This document shows positions 1 to 7,416 of a DNA stretch of 64,000 nucleotides, piece after piece. Made by a program: the position numbers and the translations under genes. The notes under the pieces are model-generated. The model was not told where the DNA came from, searched no databases, and saw only the letters and a list, made by a program, of their open reading frames with translations. Source of the DNA: Spartinivicinus marinus. GTDB lineage: Bacteria > Pseudomonadota > Gammaproteobacteria > Pseudomonadales > Zooshikellaceae. Where the stretch lies: NCBI RefSeq assembly GCF_026309355.1, contig NZ_JAPJZK010000001.1, positions 5,724,501 to 5,788,500 of the forward strand, written 5' to 3'. Position 1 is the first letter of the stretch, and the number at the start of each line of letters is the position of its first letter.

Positions 1-174
1 AACTTGTTGCTATATCGCCCAATTTAGCAATATTTTTTTATTGCGAATTTTGGCCAGCATCCAACCAATAGGGATACCAAGAGTAATCGCAGCAATTGCA
101 ATAACCAAATTAAGTATATAACCACTGGCCAGCAGTGGTGTCCATTGCAATAGTTGGCCTATAATTGAAAACAT
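1..174 (-). pseudogene. Amino-acid ABC transporter permease, N-terminal part, frame broken
   Basis: Reading from the ATG at 174, a hydrophobic N-terminus typical of a HisM/HisQ-type permease runs 54 codons and hits TAG at 12-10. Just before this is an A7 run (minus strand; positions 32-38). Shifting to the -1 frame after the run removes the stop and gives KLGDIATS up to the window edge, which fits the continuation of such a permease. The gene is either truly frameshifted or has a one-base homopolymer error. It would be the second permease of the unit formed with the binding protein at 888-1754 and the permease at 219-887; its remainder lies outside the window. Confidence 0.55.
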
Positions 175-218
175 AGTGAGCTTTATTATGTGAGTTTATA
201 GAAACTATGAAACTTATA

Positions 219-887
219 TTATTTAAGTAATTTATAACTCAGATAATGAGTAATAAAATCACATAACTTAATACATAATAGTACGGTTAAATAATAAAAA
301 ATCATCAAAAAATTCATTAGCATTAATACATTTCCTTGTGATGAGGCAATACTGGTCACAATTAGGATGGCATTCGGTACAGCTAAAACACTTGCCATCC
401 CTGCTGCTTTAACAAGGTTTACCAAATTAGCTTTAATACTCTGCTGGCAAAGTAGTAGAGCACTAACCCAATGCTCAAATGACGTGTTGGACTTATCTAG
501 CGTTTTTATGAGGGCATCAGAGAGAACTGTGCTTGCGCCTGCACCGGTATAAAGCGAAAGCACCATGACAGAAATGAGTGCAGCCCCAGGTTTTAAGGTG
601 ATGTGTGATGATAACGCATGAAATACGCCAAAATAAATTAAATAGAGTAAAACGATAGGCGGTGTCATACGTTGTAAATTGATAACAAAGCGAATGAATA
701 GACTGCACCGAGGGGGTAAATTTTGCACGAGAAAGGCAAATAGCAACATGGCAATGACTGCACTAACTAAGGCCAAACCAGTAAGCCATAGGGTGTAGAC
801 AAAAGACTCAATTAGCCTGTTGGTATCAAACGAGTCGAGTGGCCACCCCTGTTTTTTAATAAATGATTGATTTTTAGGTAGAGTCAC
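219..887 (-). CDS. Amino-acid ABC transporter permease
   Basis: A 222-residue inner-membrane protein with about five hydrophobic segments. It has the features of polar amino-acid permeases: the RMTPPIVLLYLIYFG stretch matches the usual R-G-T-P-L-L-V-Q segment, and the cytoplasmic EAA-like loop is present as NLVKAAGMASVLAVPNAI, though its Glu-Ala-Ala core is degenerate. It starts with GTG at 887, directly abutting the TGA stop (890-888) of the binding-protein gene, so the two are translationally coupled. No ATPase gene is visible here; it would have to lie to the left or elsewhere. The substrate is unknown. Confidence 0.8.
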   Translation of the reverse strand: MTLPKNQSFIKKQGWPLDSFDTNRLIESFVYTLWLTGLALVSAVIAMLLFAFLVQNLPPRCSLFIRFVINLQRMTPPIVLLYLIYFGVFHALSSHITLKPGAALISVMVLSLYTGAGASTVLSDALIKTLDKSNTSFEHWVSALLLCQQSIKANLVNLVKAAGMASVLAVPNAILIVTSIASSQGNVLMLMNFLMIFYYLTVLLCIKLCDFITHYLSYKLLK

Positions 888-1754
888 TCAAGGGACAGGC
901 CAGTTCCCATTAGGTAGGCGGCTGCACAATGGTTTTCCATCAATATTTTTATAAGACCATAGTTTTTTTCGTGTGACTAAATATTGATAATCAGGTAATT
1001 TCCAATAAACAGCTTTTTCTAGTAGGAAACCATTGGCAAGCCACTCCACAATAAGTTGACTAAGTACGGTTTCCAATGAAGCCGTGTCTTGATTTTTACT
1101 CACAGCCATCCCCCAATTCACAGGTAAGATAACCGGTAATTCAGTTTCATAGGCTTGCCATGTTGACTGTGTAAGCAAGTGAGCTAAGATTCCATTATCA
1201 TAAGCCCAGCCTATACACTTTTTAGTAATCAATGCTAACTGAGCATCTCGGGTGTTGTGCATTATCACCGGCTTAATCAGATACTGTTGAATCAGTGGCT
1301 TATTAAAGTAAGCCCCATTGGTAAGACAAACAGGTTTATCCTTAAGTGACTCCCAATTTCTTAACTGATATGATTTATGTGATACAAGAGAAACACCGCT
1401 ATTAAAATAATGTGGCTCAATCATAGTCACCAAAGCACGGCGAGATACTGTATCCCCTAACGTGGCAATCAATAAGTCCACATCACCTTCATTTAATTTA
1501 TGTAAACGATTACTACTATTAACGACCAGTAATTCTAAATCTACCCCTACTTTTTCTGCTACGGCTTTAGCAAGATCAGGCTCAAAACCAACAATTTGCC
1601 CATTAGCATTAAGCATTCCCCAGGGAGGATAGTCCGTTTTTACTCCAACGGTTAGCTTTCCCCGGTTTTGGATAGTGCTTAGCGCATCACTTGCCATTAC
1701 TGGTAATGAGCTGAATATGAAAAATGCGTTCCAAGCAATCAACCTACACCACAT
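888..1754 (-). CDS. Periplasmic amino-acid binding protein (SBP family 3)
   Basis: The frame is open from TTG at 1796, but I prefer ATG at 1754, which gives a clean signal peptide (MWCRLIAWNAFFIFSSLPVMA, cleaved before SDAL) and a purine-rich AAAAGAG upstream. The mature part begins IQNRGKLTVGVKTDYPPWG and continues IVGFEPDLAKAVAEKVG, the lobe-1 signature of family-3 solute-binding proteins. About 265 residues follow the signal, a normal length. It overlaps the end of the methyltransferase gene by 11 bp and abuts the permease at 887, so it is the receptor of this uptake system. The ligand cannot be read from the sequence. Confidence 0.85.
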   Translation of the reverse strand: MWCRLIAWNAFFIFSSLPVMASDALSTIQNRGKLTVGVKTDYPPWGMLNANGQIVGFEPDLAKAVAEKVGVDLELLVVNSSNRLHKLNEGDVDLLIATLGDTVSRRALVTMIEPHYFNSGVSLVSHKSYQLRNWESLKDKPVCLTNGAYFNKPLIQQYLIKPVIMHNTRDAQLALITKKCIGWAYDNGILAHLLTQSTWQAYETELPVILPVNWGMAVSKNQDTASLETVLSQLIVEWLANGFLLEKAVYWKLPDYQYLVTRKKLWSYKNIDGKPLCSRLPNGNWPVP

Positions 1755-2565
1755 GTGACGTTGCTCTTTTAGCCGTAACGAGTAATCCATAGCCAACCGT
1801 TGGAGGAAGTTTTGTTAATAACCAATGATTGAGTTGGTAAACTAGCTGACAAGATGTAATCCATTTTTCAGGGAATATACTTTCAGGCGCTACTGACTCA
1901 ATTATTAAGCCTGCACAACGCAGTTCATTTTCAAGATCTTTTAATGTATATAAGTGATAAAAGAACGTCATTTTGTGTGATTTATAGTGCCTTTGATAGA
2001 AAATATCACTGTGTCGAAAAGAATCTAGATAACTACCAAAATACTGCTTTAACTGGCGTACAGGAAATCGCCGCCAGCGATTGGGTACAGAAATAACAAT
2101 ACAACCATTATTGTCTGTTAGAAGTTTAGCTAATTTTTCTAATAATTGAATACGGTTATTTTTACCTTCAATATGTGATAGAACCCCAAACAATAACATG
2201 ACCAATATAATAGGCTTTTGGTGAATAACTGTCTTATAAAATGTGGCTTCATTATCAAATAACTGGGTTCTCACTCGGTATTGTACAATTGGCTCTATAT
2301 TTTTTTTCAATTGAGCAATTGCTGCTTTACTGGTGTCAAAGCCAATAAACCTAGCAATAGAACTATCGAGTAAAGGGAATAAATAACGCCCGTTACCACA
2401 ACCATAGTCAATAATGGTTGCCTCTTTACTTTTGGGATATTTTTTCAGCTCGGATCTTATCCATTGTAAAACCCATGGATTAGCTTTTGGGTAACGTTTT
2501 TTATAAAGCCCACTACTAAAGTAACAGTCATAATAACTGGTTGAATTTGGGTTTTTCATTACCAT
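1744..2565 (-). CDS. Class I SAM-dependent methyltransferase
   Basis: A 273-residue Rossmann-fold methyltransferase. Motif I is IIDYGCGNGRYLFPLL at about residues 52-67, followed by the acidic ribose-binding position in FIGFDTSKAAIAQLKK. The GCGNGRYL form resembles Trm9-type enzymes, but the rest does not let me assign a substrate. ATG at 2565. It leads the amino-acid transporter unit (11-bp overlap with the binding protein). It lies 345 bp downstream of the terminator of the RiPP-like operon, so a role in peptide modification is possible but not supported by cotranscription. Confidence 0.75.
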   Translation of the reverse strand: MVMKNPNSTSYYDCYFSSGLYKKRYPKANPWVLQWIRSELKKYPKSKEATIIDYGCGNGRYLFPLLDSSIARFIGFDTSKAAIAQLKKNIEPIVQYRVRTQLFDNEATFYKTVIHQKPIILVMLLFGVLSHIEGKNNRIQLLEKLAKLLTDNNGCIVISVPNRWRRFPVRQLKQYFGSYLDSFRHSDIFYQRHYKSHKMTFFYHLYTLKDLENELRCAGLIIESVAPESIFPEKWITSCQLVYQLNHWLLTKLPPTVGYGLLVTAKRATSHVV

Positions 2566-2911
2566 TTATTTTTCTCAAAAAGGAAGTCGCAGAATTAGAG
2601 GTCAGAGGCTTTAAAAAAATATTTTGGTGAAACTTTAGTAGTTTAATACTTAATAGTTTTTTAATGGATAGCATCATAATAATAAACTTTATTCCCTTAA
2701 TTTAGTAGACTTCGGTAAGGATATACTTTAATATTTCCTACTGATTTACCCGCCGTCCCCCAACCGCTCCAGTAAATCTTGAGAAGGTTGAATAAATCAA
2801 CAAACTTCTATTTGATAACAGTGAATACCTTGAGCCAAAACTTAAAGGTTTGAGAACCAGAGCTTTTATGTTAAAATTATTATAGTATATTTATTACAGC
2901 CAGCTTCTATT
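2566..2911. other. Intergenic region without a gene
   Basis: An AT-rich spacer between the RiPP operon terminator and the methyltransferase start. I see no convincing reading frame; it should hold the promoter of the methyltransferase/transporter unit, but no strong -35/-10 pair stands out. Confidence 0.4.
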
Positions 2912-2943
2912 TAAAATGGTGGAGAGCAAAAGCTCACCACCAT
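2912..2943 (-). terminator. Terminator of the precursor-peptide operon
   Basis: On the minus strand, ATGGTGGTGAGC, loop TTTT, GCTCTCCACCAT forms a 12-bp stem with one mismatch, followed by TTTTAAATAG. It begins 11 bp after the stop codon of the second precursor peptide, as expected for a Rho-independent terminator. Confidence 0.75.
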
Positions 2944-2953
2944 CGATTAAGTA

Positions 2954-3103
2954 TTAACTCAATACACCTTGTAATGCTCCTGTTCCAGCTTTTTTTAGAA
3001 CATTTAATACGCTGCCCCAAAAAGCTGGATTAACGCCAGCTGCTTTAGCTTCTGCAGCCCGGTTTGAACGGTCAATACTTTTAGCTTGTGTAGGTAGTTT
3101 CAT
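2954..3103 (-). CDS. Putative RiPP precursor peptide, copy 2 (49 aa)
   Basis: A 49-residue peptide starting at ATG 3103 behind GGAGAAAAATC and ending at TAA 2956-2954. The leader-like part begins MKLPTQAKSIDRSNR, continues through an Ala-rich AAEAKAAGVNP and ends in AFWGS. The rest (SVLNVLKKAGTGALQGVLS) is hydrophobic with two lysines and could form an amphipathic helix. It has no Cys. It is a near-duplicate of the peptide at 3146-3298, and both sit behind a subtilisin-like protease gene. I infer that it is the substrate of that protease. No known product family was recognised. Confidence 0.75.
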   Translation of the reverse strand: MKLPTQAKSIDRSNRAAEAKAAGVNPAFWGSVLNVLKKAGTGALQGVLS

Positions 3104-3145
3104 GATTTTTCTCCATTTGTTTAGTTTGTTTTCTAAGTTATTTAA

Positions 3146-3298
3146 TTAGCTCATAATCCCTTGCAGTGCTCCTTGACCAGCTTTTTTGAGAATATTTTTA
3201 AATGCACTTCCCCAAAAAGCTGGATTAACGCCAGCTGCTTTAGCTTCTGCAACACGATTTGAACGGTCAATGTTTTTAGCTTGTGTAGGTAGTTTCAT
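3146..3298 (-). CDS. Putative RiPP precursor peptide, copy 1 (50 aa)
   Basis: A 50-residue peptide, ATG at 3298 with a strong CAGGAGAAAAATC ribosome-binding site, TAA at 3148-3146. In the first 31 residues it differs from its neighbour at only two positions (Asn9 for Ser, Val16 for Ala). After AFWGS the C-terminal part varies more (AFKNILKKAGQGALQGIMS). A constant leader followed by a variable tail is typical of precursor peptides cleaved by a dedicated protease. It lies about 100 bp downstream of the protease gene on the same strand. Confidence 0.75.
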   Translation of the reverse strand: MKLPTQAKNIDRSNRVAEAKAAGVNPAFWGSAFKNILKKAGQGALQGIMS

Positions 3299-3401
3299 GA
3301 TTTTTCTCCTGAGGTTTTGTGTTTTAAAGGCAATATTGCCTTAGCATGAATAACTTGCTTTTTAGCAAAGTTACTCAATTCTTTTTTACTAAACTAGTTT
3401 T

Positions 3402-5300
3402 TTAATAAGCATGCCAGCTACGCAGATGGCCAATGGTAACTGGAATAATGTCACTGACATCGACAGTGTATCTAAAGAGTTTACGTGCTGCTGTCAAACG
3501 TTCTTTAGGGTTGAAGAATTCAAGAATAACATCCCAACAGTCAGAGTCAGGACGACTGACGGGACTCTCTTCTGCAGAAATCTTGTTTAGGAACAAATTT
3601 TCACTAAATGCATCATCAAATATTTCTTTCATTTGATAGGCATTTGTAGCTGCATAATTAATGGCACGTTCATTAGGCTCTGAGCCACGATTTCTTAACT
3701 CATAATAAATCCTATGGAGAAAGTTTGTTAGAGCTTTTCGTTGTGGCTCATCTTTTGATTCATTCCCAATGACAAGATGAGATAAGTCTTTTGATTTCCA
3801 ATTGAACATACCTCTTAATACTGGTGAAATGGTAGGAACAACATGGCCATTAAATAGCCTCACTTCTCCTGTAATTGTTCCAGCAATGGAAACACGTTCA
3901 ACTCCTTCAGTCTCTTGATCATGTATAAACTCAACAAGTCTAGCATATTGTAAAACAGCAAACTGATTGTCGGGTTCAATAGCATATACAGGTATGCCAT
4001 CAATTTTTAACGTCCAAATTAAAGCATTGGATTGTTCTGTATTGCCTTCTTTATTTAGGTGTGTTGCCATTTCAACAGGATCAAAAGGCATCCCTTGGTT
4101 TCCCATCACTTGTGAGAAATAATCTAATCGAGCTTCGGTACCAAAATCATAGCCAATAGTACCGATTAAAAACACCTTTTCTTTGTGTTTTGCTGTACGT
4201 GGATCAGAATTGGATTGACTAACAATAGTCGCTGGATTATGGACATGATTATTAGAAGCAGAATCTTCTATTTTAGGTAAAGCTAGTACTGATTTTGATG
4301 AAGCATCTATATCATCACTGCTTAATACTTCTTGTCCAGTATCTATTGTGTCCGAAATGACTTCATTTTCATCATTATGATGAATATCTATTTTTTCATC
4401 CATTGATGGTTTTCCTCTTTTGGGTTGGTGGTTAGTGAATTGCTCAACATATGCAGCTAATGCTGCTAGATTGAGTCGGTGTATAGGAGAAATAGTTTTT
4501 TGAGGTTGTACAAGTAAACTTGCTGATTCAAACAAAGCCTTCTTTACAGCATAACCTCTTTGAGGCTTGGGAATTTGATGAAAGGAGTTTAAAATAAGTG
4601 CACTCACTGCTGATACAACGGGTGCCGAAAAGCTGCTACCAGATGCAAGATTATATTGATTTAAATTTGCTGCTACTGGAAGTCCTACTCCAGATGCAAG
4701 TAACATTTTTTTTCTTAATTTAATTCCATAATTATTAAAAGCTGCTGGAATTCCATTACGATCACAAGCACCTACAGCAATAACATATGGCAAAGATCCA
4801 GGTAATGATTCACTGTTTACACCTTCATTACCAACTGCTGCGATAATTATTATTCCTGCTTTTTCACATAAACTCACAGCCTTTCGTAGTTCATCCGTAC
4901 CTCTGCCATTTACTGAAAGCCCTGCACCACTTATATTTATAACATCACTACCAAACTTAACTGCTTGTCTAATTGCATTAGCAATTTTCCTTTCAGAGCA
5001 CCCGTGAATTTGACCTTCAGTATCTTCGTAAAAAACTGGTAAACTTAAAATATTGACAGACTTTGCAATACCTATATTATGCCCACATATCAAACTACAG
5101 ACAGCAGTTCCATGGGTTGTACATTGACTTTTTTTGTTTAGTTCGCTGGTTATCTGGACATTATGCAGTTCTGGATGAAGTGGATCTATTCCTCCATCGA
5201 TAATAGCTATTTTAATACCATCTCCATGCTTACCAAAGGTTTGTAGTTTATGAATTGGCGAAGCTAAACACTCATTCTTTTCTTTATTTTGCACATCCAT
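3402..5300 (-). CDS. Subtilisin-like protease with PatA/PatG-type C-terminal region
   Basis: A 632-residue protein without a signal peptide. Residues ~25-290 are a peptidase S8 domain with an intact triad: Asp in IAIIDGGIDPLHPEL, His in THGTAVCSL, Ser in ASGSSFSAPVVSA. A polar linker (~295-375) follows. The C-terminal ~255 residues begin KVFLIGTIGYDFGTEARLDYF and end RKLFRYTVDVSDIIPVTIGH, which I recognise as resembling the C-terminal domain of cyanobactin maturation proteases PatA/PatG. In cyanobactin pathways those proteases cut leader and follower and, for PatG, cyclise the core. Here the gene precedes two tandem small peptides, so it is probably their maturation protease. No heterocyclase (YcaO) is visible nearby. 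Confidence 0.8.
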   Translation of the reverse strand: MDVQNKEKNECLASPIHKLQTFGKHGDGIKIAIIDGGIDPLHPELHNVQITSELNKKSQCTTHGTAVCSLICGHNIGIAKSVNILSLPVFYEDTEGQIHGCSERKIANAIRQAVKFGSDVINISGAGLSVNGRGTDELRKAVSLCEKAGIIIIAAVGNEGVNSESLPGSLPYVIAVGACDRNGIPAAFNNYGIKLRKKMLLASGVGLPVAANLNQYNLASGSSFSAPVVSAVSALILNSFHQIPKPQRGYAVKKALFESASLLVQPQKTISPIHRLNLAALAAYVEQFTNHQPKRGKPSMDEKIDIHHNDENEVISDTIDTGQEVLSSDDIDASSKSVLALPKIEDSASNNHVHNPATIVSQSNSDPRTAKHKEKVFLIGTIGYDFGTEARLDYFSQVMGNQGMPFDPVEMATHLNKEGNTEQSNALIWTLKIDGIPVYAIEPDNQFAVLQYARLVEFIHDQETEGVERVSIAGTITGEVRLFNGHVVPTISPVLRGMFNWKSKDLSHLVIGNESKDEPQRKALTNFLHRIYYELRNRGSEPNERAINYAATNAYQMKEIFDDAFSENLFLNKISAEESPVSRPDSDCWDVILEFFNPKERLTAARKLFRYTVDVSDIIPVTIGHLRSWHAY

Positions 5301-5345
5301 TACTTATTTCCTTTGTTTGATAATAAGTTGCTAACTTGTGGTTGA

Positions 5346-5585
5346 TTAATTATTTCTGTATTTATAAATATGAAAAGAAAGCAGTATGTGTTTGAATGTT
5401 TTTTCTGGAGATACTTTAATATGCGATGTATCATAAAAAATAATCGAAATTTTTTTGGGTGGTTGTTTTTTGTTGGTAATTAGTAAAACATAAGAATGCT
5501 TGATATTATTTTTATGACCAGAAATAGTATCATCATTTTCTATAGATATAGAATGCTTTGTTTTATAAACTAAAATAATTTGCAA
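5346..5585 (-). CDS. Hypothetical small protein upstream of the protease
   Basis: A 79-codon frame from TTG at 5585, ending 45 bp before the protease start on the same strand. It is Lys/Ile/Asn-rich with no recognised domain and lacks a good ATG start. The open frame extends upstream to ~5625 without an ATG. It could be a small gene of the RiPP operon, the tail of a decayed gene, or chance in AT-rich DNA. Confidence 0.25.
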   Translation of the reverse strand: MQIILVYKTKHSISIENDDTISGHKNNIKHSYVLLITNKKQPPKKISIIFYDTSHIKVSPEKTFKHILLSFHIYKYRNN

Positions 5586-5614
5586 TAGTTGTTGCCTATC
5601 ATTTTCTATTGAAA

Positions 5615-5718
5615 AACAGCCGCTGCCCTACTTTGGTTAATAATTTCAAACTAATCATACTCATATAGAACTATGTTTAATCTAAGTAATCACCAAGAAC
5701 AGCAAAACAGCGGCTGTT
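5615..5718. repeat. Inverted repeat arms at the edge of the 411-bp repeat
   Basis: AACAGCCGCTG at 5615-5625 is the exact reverse complement of CAGCGGCTGTT at 5708-5718. Shorter arms occur in the equivalent place of the second copy (AACAGCC at 7315-7321, GGCTGTT at 7417-7423). The arms enclose about 85-95 bp and could form a hairpin or mark the end of the repeated unit. Confidence 0.5.
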
Positions 5719-6122
5719 GCAGGGGCAATACAACACTACCCAAGAAAGTCTATGTAATTGCATTGAGTACTAAACTAATGCTGTCTACCAGTTTGGTATT
5801 CAATATCGCGGGAAGGAATCAAGGAGTGCTTACATATATTCCAAGGAAGGGAGAGTAGCCGCTTTTCTCCTAAAAGAGATCACTTGTCAGTAATTACAAA
5901 AACTACAGTTTAAACATGCCATTTATTGACTACTACATTTTGGCCAGTGTGCATCTTAACCTTTAAATACGTTTATAACGTAGTTAATTAACTAACTTGT
6001 TTTTCCTCTTCATTATCAAATAATTGATGAGACAAGTGCCGTATTAATCGGTGCTCGGTATCACATAAATCAGTATATAATTGTTCATAGCGGTCTTTCC
6101 AGCGTCGTGCCCAACTGCGTTT
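5712..6122. repeat. Direct repeat, copy A (411 bp)
   Basis: Starts at GGCTGTTGCAGGGGCA and ends at GCGTTT. It matches 7417-7826 almost base for base, with scattered substitutions and a few small indels. It contains about 275 bp of non-coding DNA and the last ~45 codons of the antitermination Q-like gene. The ExoY-like cyclase gene lies between the two copies. Confidence 0.9.
5988..6122 (-). pseudogene. 3' fragment of the antitermination Q-like gene
   Basis: Encodes the last ~44 residues of the Q-like protein at 7692-8249 (RRWKDRYEQLYTDLCD and HQLFDNEEEKQ are recognisable), with a few substitutions. It has no start or 5' part and is joined exactly to the stop codon of the cyclase gene (TGA 6124-6122). 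It is a by-product of the direct duplication and not a functional gene. Confidence 0.85.
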
Positions 6123-6328
6123 CATGAATAAACACTAGTTAGTAATCGGTTTATTTCTTTAGCGTAATCCTGGACTTGTATTTTTTTTTTGTTTACGATG
6201 TCGTTTTTGGTTAAATCATCAAAGAAAAAGTAAAATGGTATTTGTTCGAGTAACTCATGCTCTTCGTAGTATTTATAAACTTTTGCAGCACTGTCTAATA
6301 AATATACCTCTTTTTCTTTGTTAAACAT
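6122..6328 (-). pseudogene. C-terminal part of the ExoY-like cyclase in a shifted frame
   Basis: A frame of 68 codons from ATG 6328 (KEKEVYLLDSAAKVYKYYEE...). In the same frame it is open upstream to the A8 tract near 6393-6400, reading NYAVPQLPLQGVVTTIDNN before the ATG. This suits the segment after the catalytic His in edema factor/ExoY, where an I-F-I-I-N-P-E-G-like strand follows. I therefore read it as the displaced 3' end of the gene at 6355-7104 and not as an independent protein. It ends exactly at the boundary of the direct repeat. Confidence 0.65.
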
Positions 6329-6354
6329 TATGATATTGTTATCGATTGTGGTGA

Positions 6355-7104
6355 CTACACCTTGCAGAGGTAATTGCGGAACAGCATAGTTTTTTTTAAT
6401 ATTTCCTTCATTTCTTCAATACTATTTTGATCTAGCAAATAACTGATAAATGATGTTTGGGCACCATGCCTGATCCATGCATATTGGGAATTAAACCAGC
6501 GTCCGCGCACTGCTTCAGTATCCTTAATTTTAGTTTTGCTACCCTCATTCATCTTAACAAGGAGGCTATTGATCGTCGATGATTCATCTGGTGTACCTGC
6601 AAGGATCCTTTTATTCTCTTTAAGAAGGTCATGCATATCGTAATCACCAGTGAAAAACTGGGTCTCTTCATATTTGTTTAGATCACCTACTGGAATCTGT
6701 TCTTGCCCCTTGCTATTCAACTTCCATATACCGCCAAGTTTTGGGCCATTCACTGCTGTGTTCTTTTCTGGATAGCCCACCAGTCCTTTGTATCTGTTAA
6801 GCAGTTTTTCATCTGCGCTATATGTCCATAAACCATTCTTCTTTTTGATAGACTTATCCATTATAGTGTGACCTTTACATGGATTGCCTTTTGAAATACG
6901 TTCCAATGTGTCCATTCCTGCAGCTCTAAACGAAACCTGAAGGTTGTATTTTTCACATGCCTCTCTAACAGATGTTGCATGGTTTTCCAACAAAAAACCT
7001 TTTTCATATATTTCTTTATCTTCTATCTTATTATAAGAAGCTTTCTCATAAGCAGCTTTCATAATTTTCAATACATCTTTTTTCATATCAGCAACTTTGG
7101 TCAT
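6355..7104 (-). CDS. ExoY/edema-factor-like nucleotidyl cyclase toxin, frameshifted at 3' end
   Basis: A 249-residue product with AAGGAAAA before ATG 7104. It carries the residue pattern of the anthrax edema factor/CyaA/ExoY cyclase family: Arg60 (SFRAAG), Lys77 (CKGHT) and Lys84 (DKSIK), spaced 17 and 7 as for R329, K346 and K353 of edema factor; Asp154-x-Asp156 in TGDYDMH for the two metals; and His213 in IRHGAQTSF. Such enzymes make cAMP or cGMP inside host cells when activated by calmodulin or actin. After residue ~237 an A8 tract shifts the frame; the rest is encoded at 6122-6328, and the repaired protein would be about 335 residues, near ExoY length (378). No signal peptide or delivery system is visible. 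It is located just downstream of a phage Q-like gene, the usual position of phage-borne toxins. Confidence 0.75.
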   Translation of the reverse strand: MTKVADMKKDVLKIMKAAYEKASYNKIEDKEIYEKGFLLENHATSVREACEKYNLQVSFRAAGMDTLERISKGNPCKGHTIMDKSIKKKNGLWTYSADEKLLNRYKGLVGYPEKNTAVNGPKLGGIWKLNSKGQEQIPVGDLNKYEETQFFTGDYDMHDLLKENKRILAGTPDESSTINSLLVKMNEGSKTKIKDTEAVRGRWFNSQYAWIRHGAQTSFISYLLDQNSIEEMKEILKKTMLFRNYLCKV

Positions 7105-7416
7105 CTTTAATTTTCCTTTAATTTTAACTAATGTTATAGGATTTCTTAATTTCCTATAACATAGTGCTAAAAGACAATGGGTTTATTTCCTTGACATTTT
7201 TATCGTTTATGGTCTTTTAACAGCCAGTTCAGATATTAAAAGACTCTCATTAGCCAACTAAATTTTAGCCGTAACTTTCATATCCTATTAATAGATTTGG
7301 AAATGTTAATAAAAAACAGCCTACTGCCCTATTTCACTGACTGATAACAAGTCAAAACATTAATTAAGATACACTTTTAATGTAGGTTGCATAAACAATC
7401 AGTACATAAGAACAAA
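7105..7416. promoter_or_regulatory. Upstream region of the cyclase gene with TAAAAGAC motifs
   Basis: Contains three copies of TAAAAGAC: 7168-7175 and 7237-7244 on the plus strand, and the inverted GTCTTTTA at 7212-7219. The last two form a 9-bp inverted repeat (GTCTTTTAA / TTAAAAGAC). They could be operator sites for the cyclase promoter. No clear sigma-70 promoter was found. Otherwise AT-rich and without genes. Confidence 0.3.

Noticed and set aside
10-174. Programmed frameshift in the permease A7 tract
   Set aside because: The phase is AAT AAA AAA ATA, so a -1 slip would force the P-site tRNA onto TAA; this is not a canonical slippery site. Error or mutation is likelier.
5673-5858. Plus-strand frame (GCCRGNTTLPKKVYVIALSTK...) partly shared with a frame at 7387-7617
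   Set aside because: The two copies lie in the direct repeat; an indel puts them in different frames after ~40 codons and most substitutions change the amino acid, so coding is not supported.
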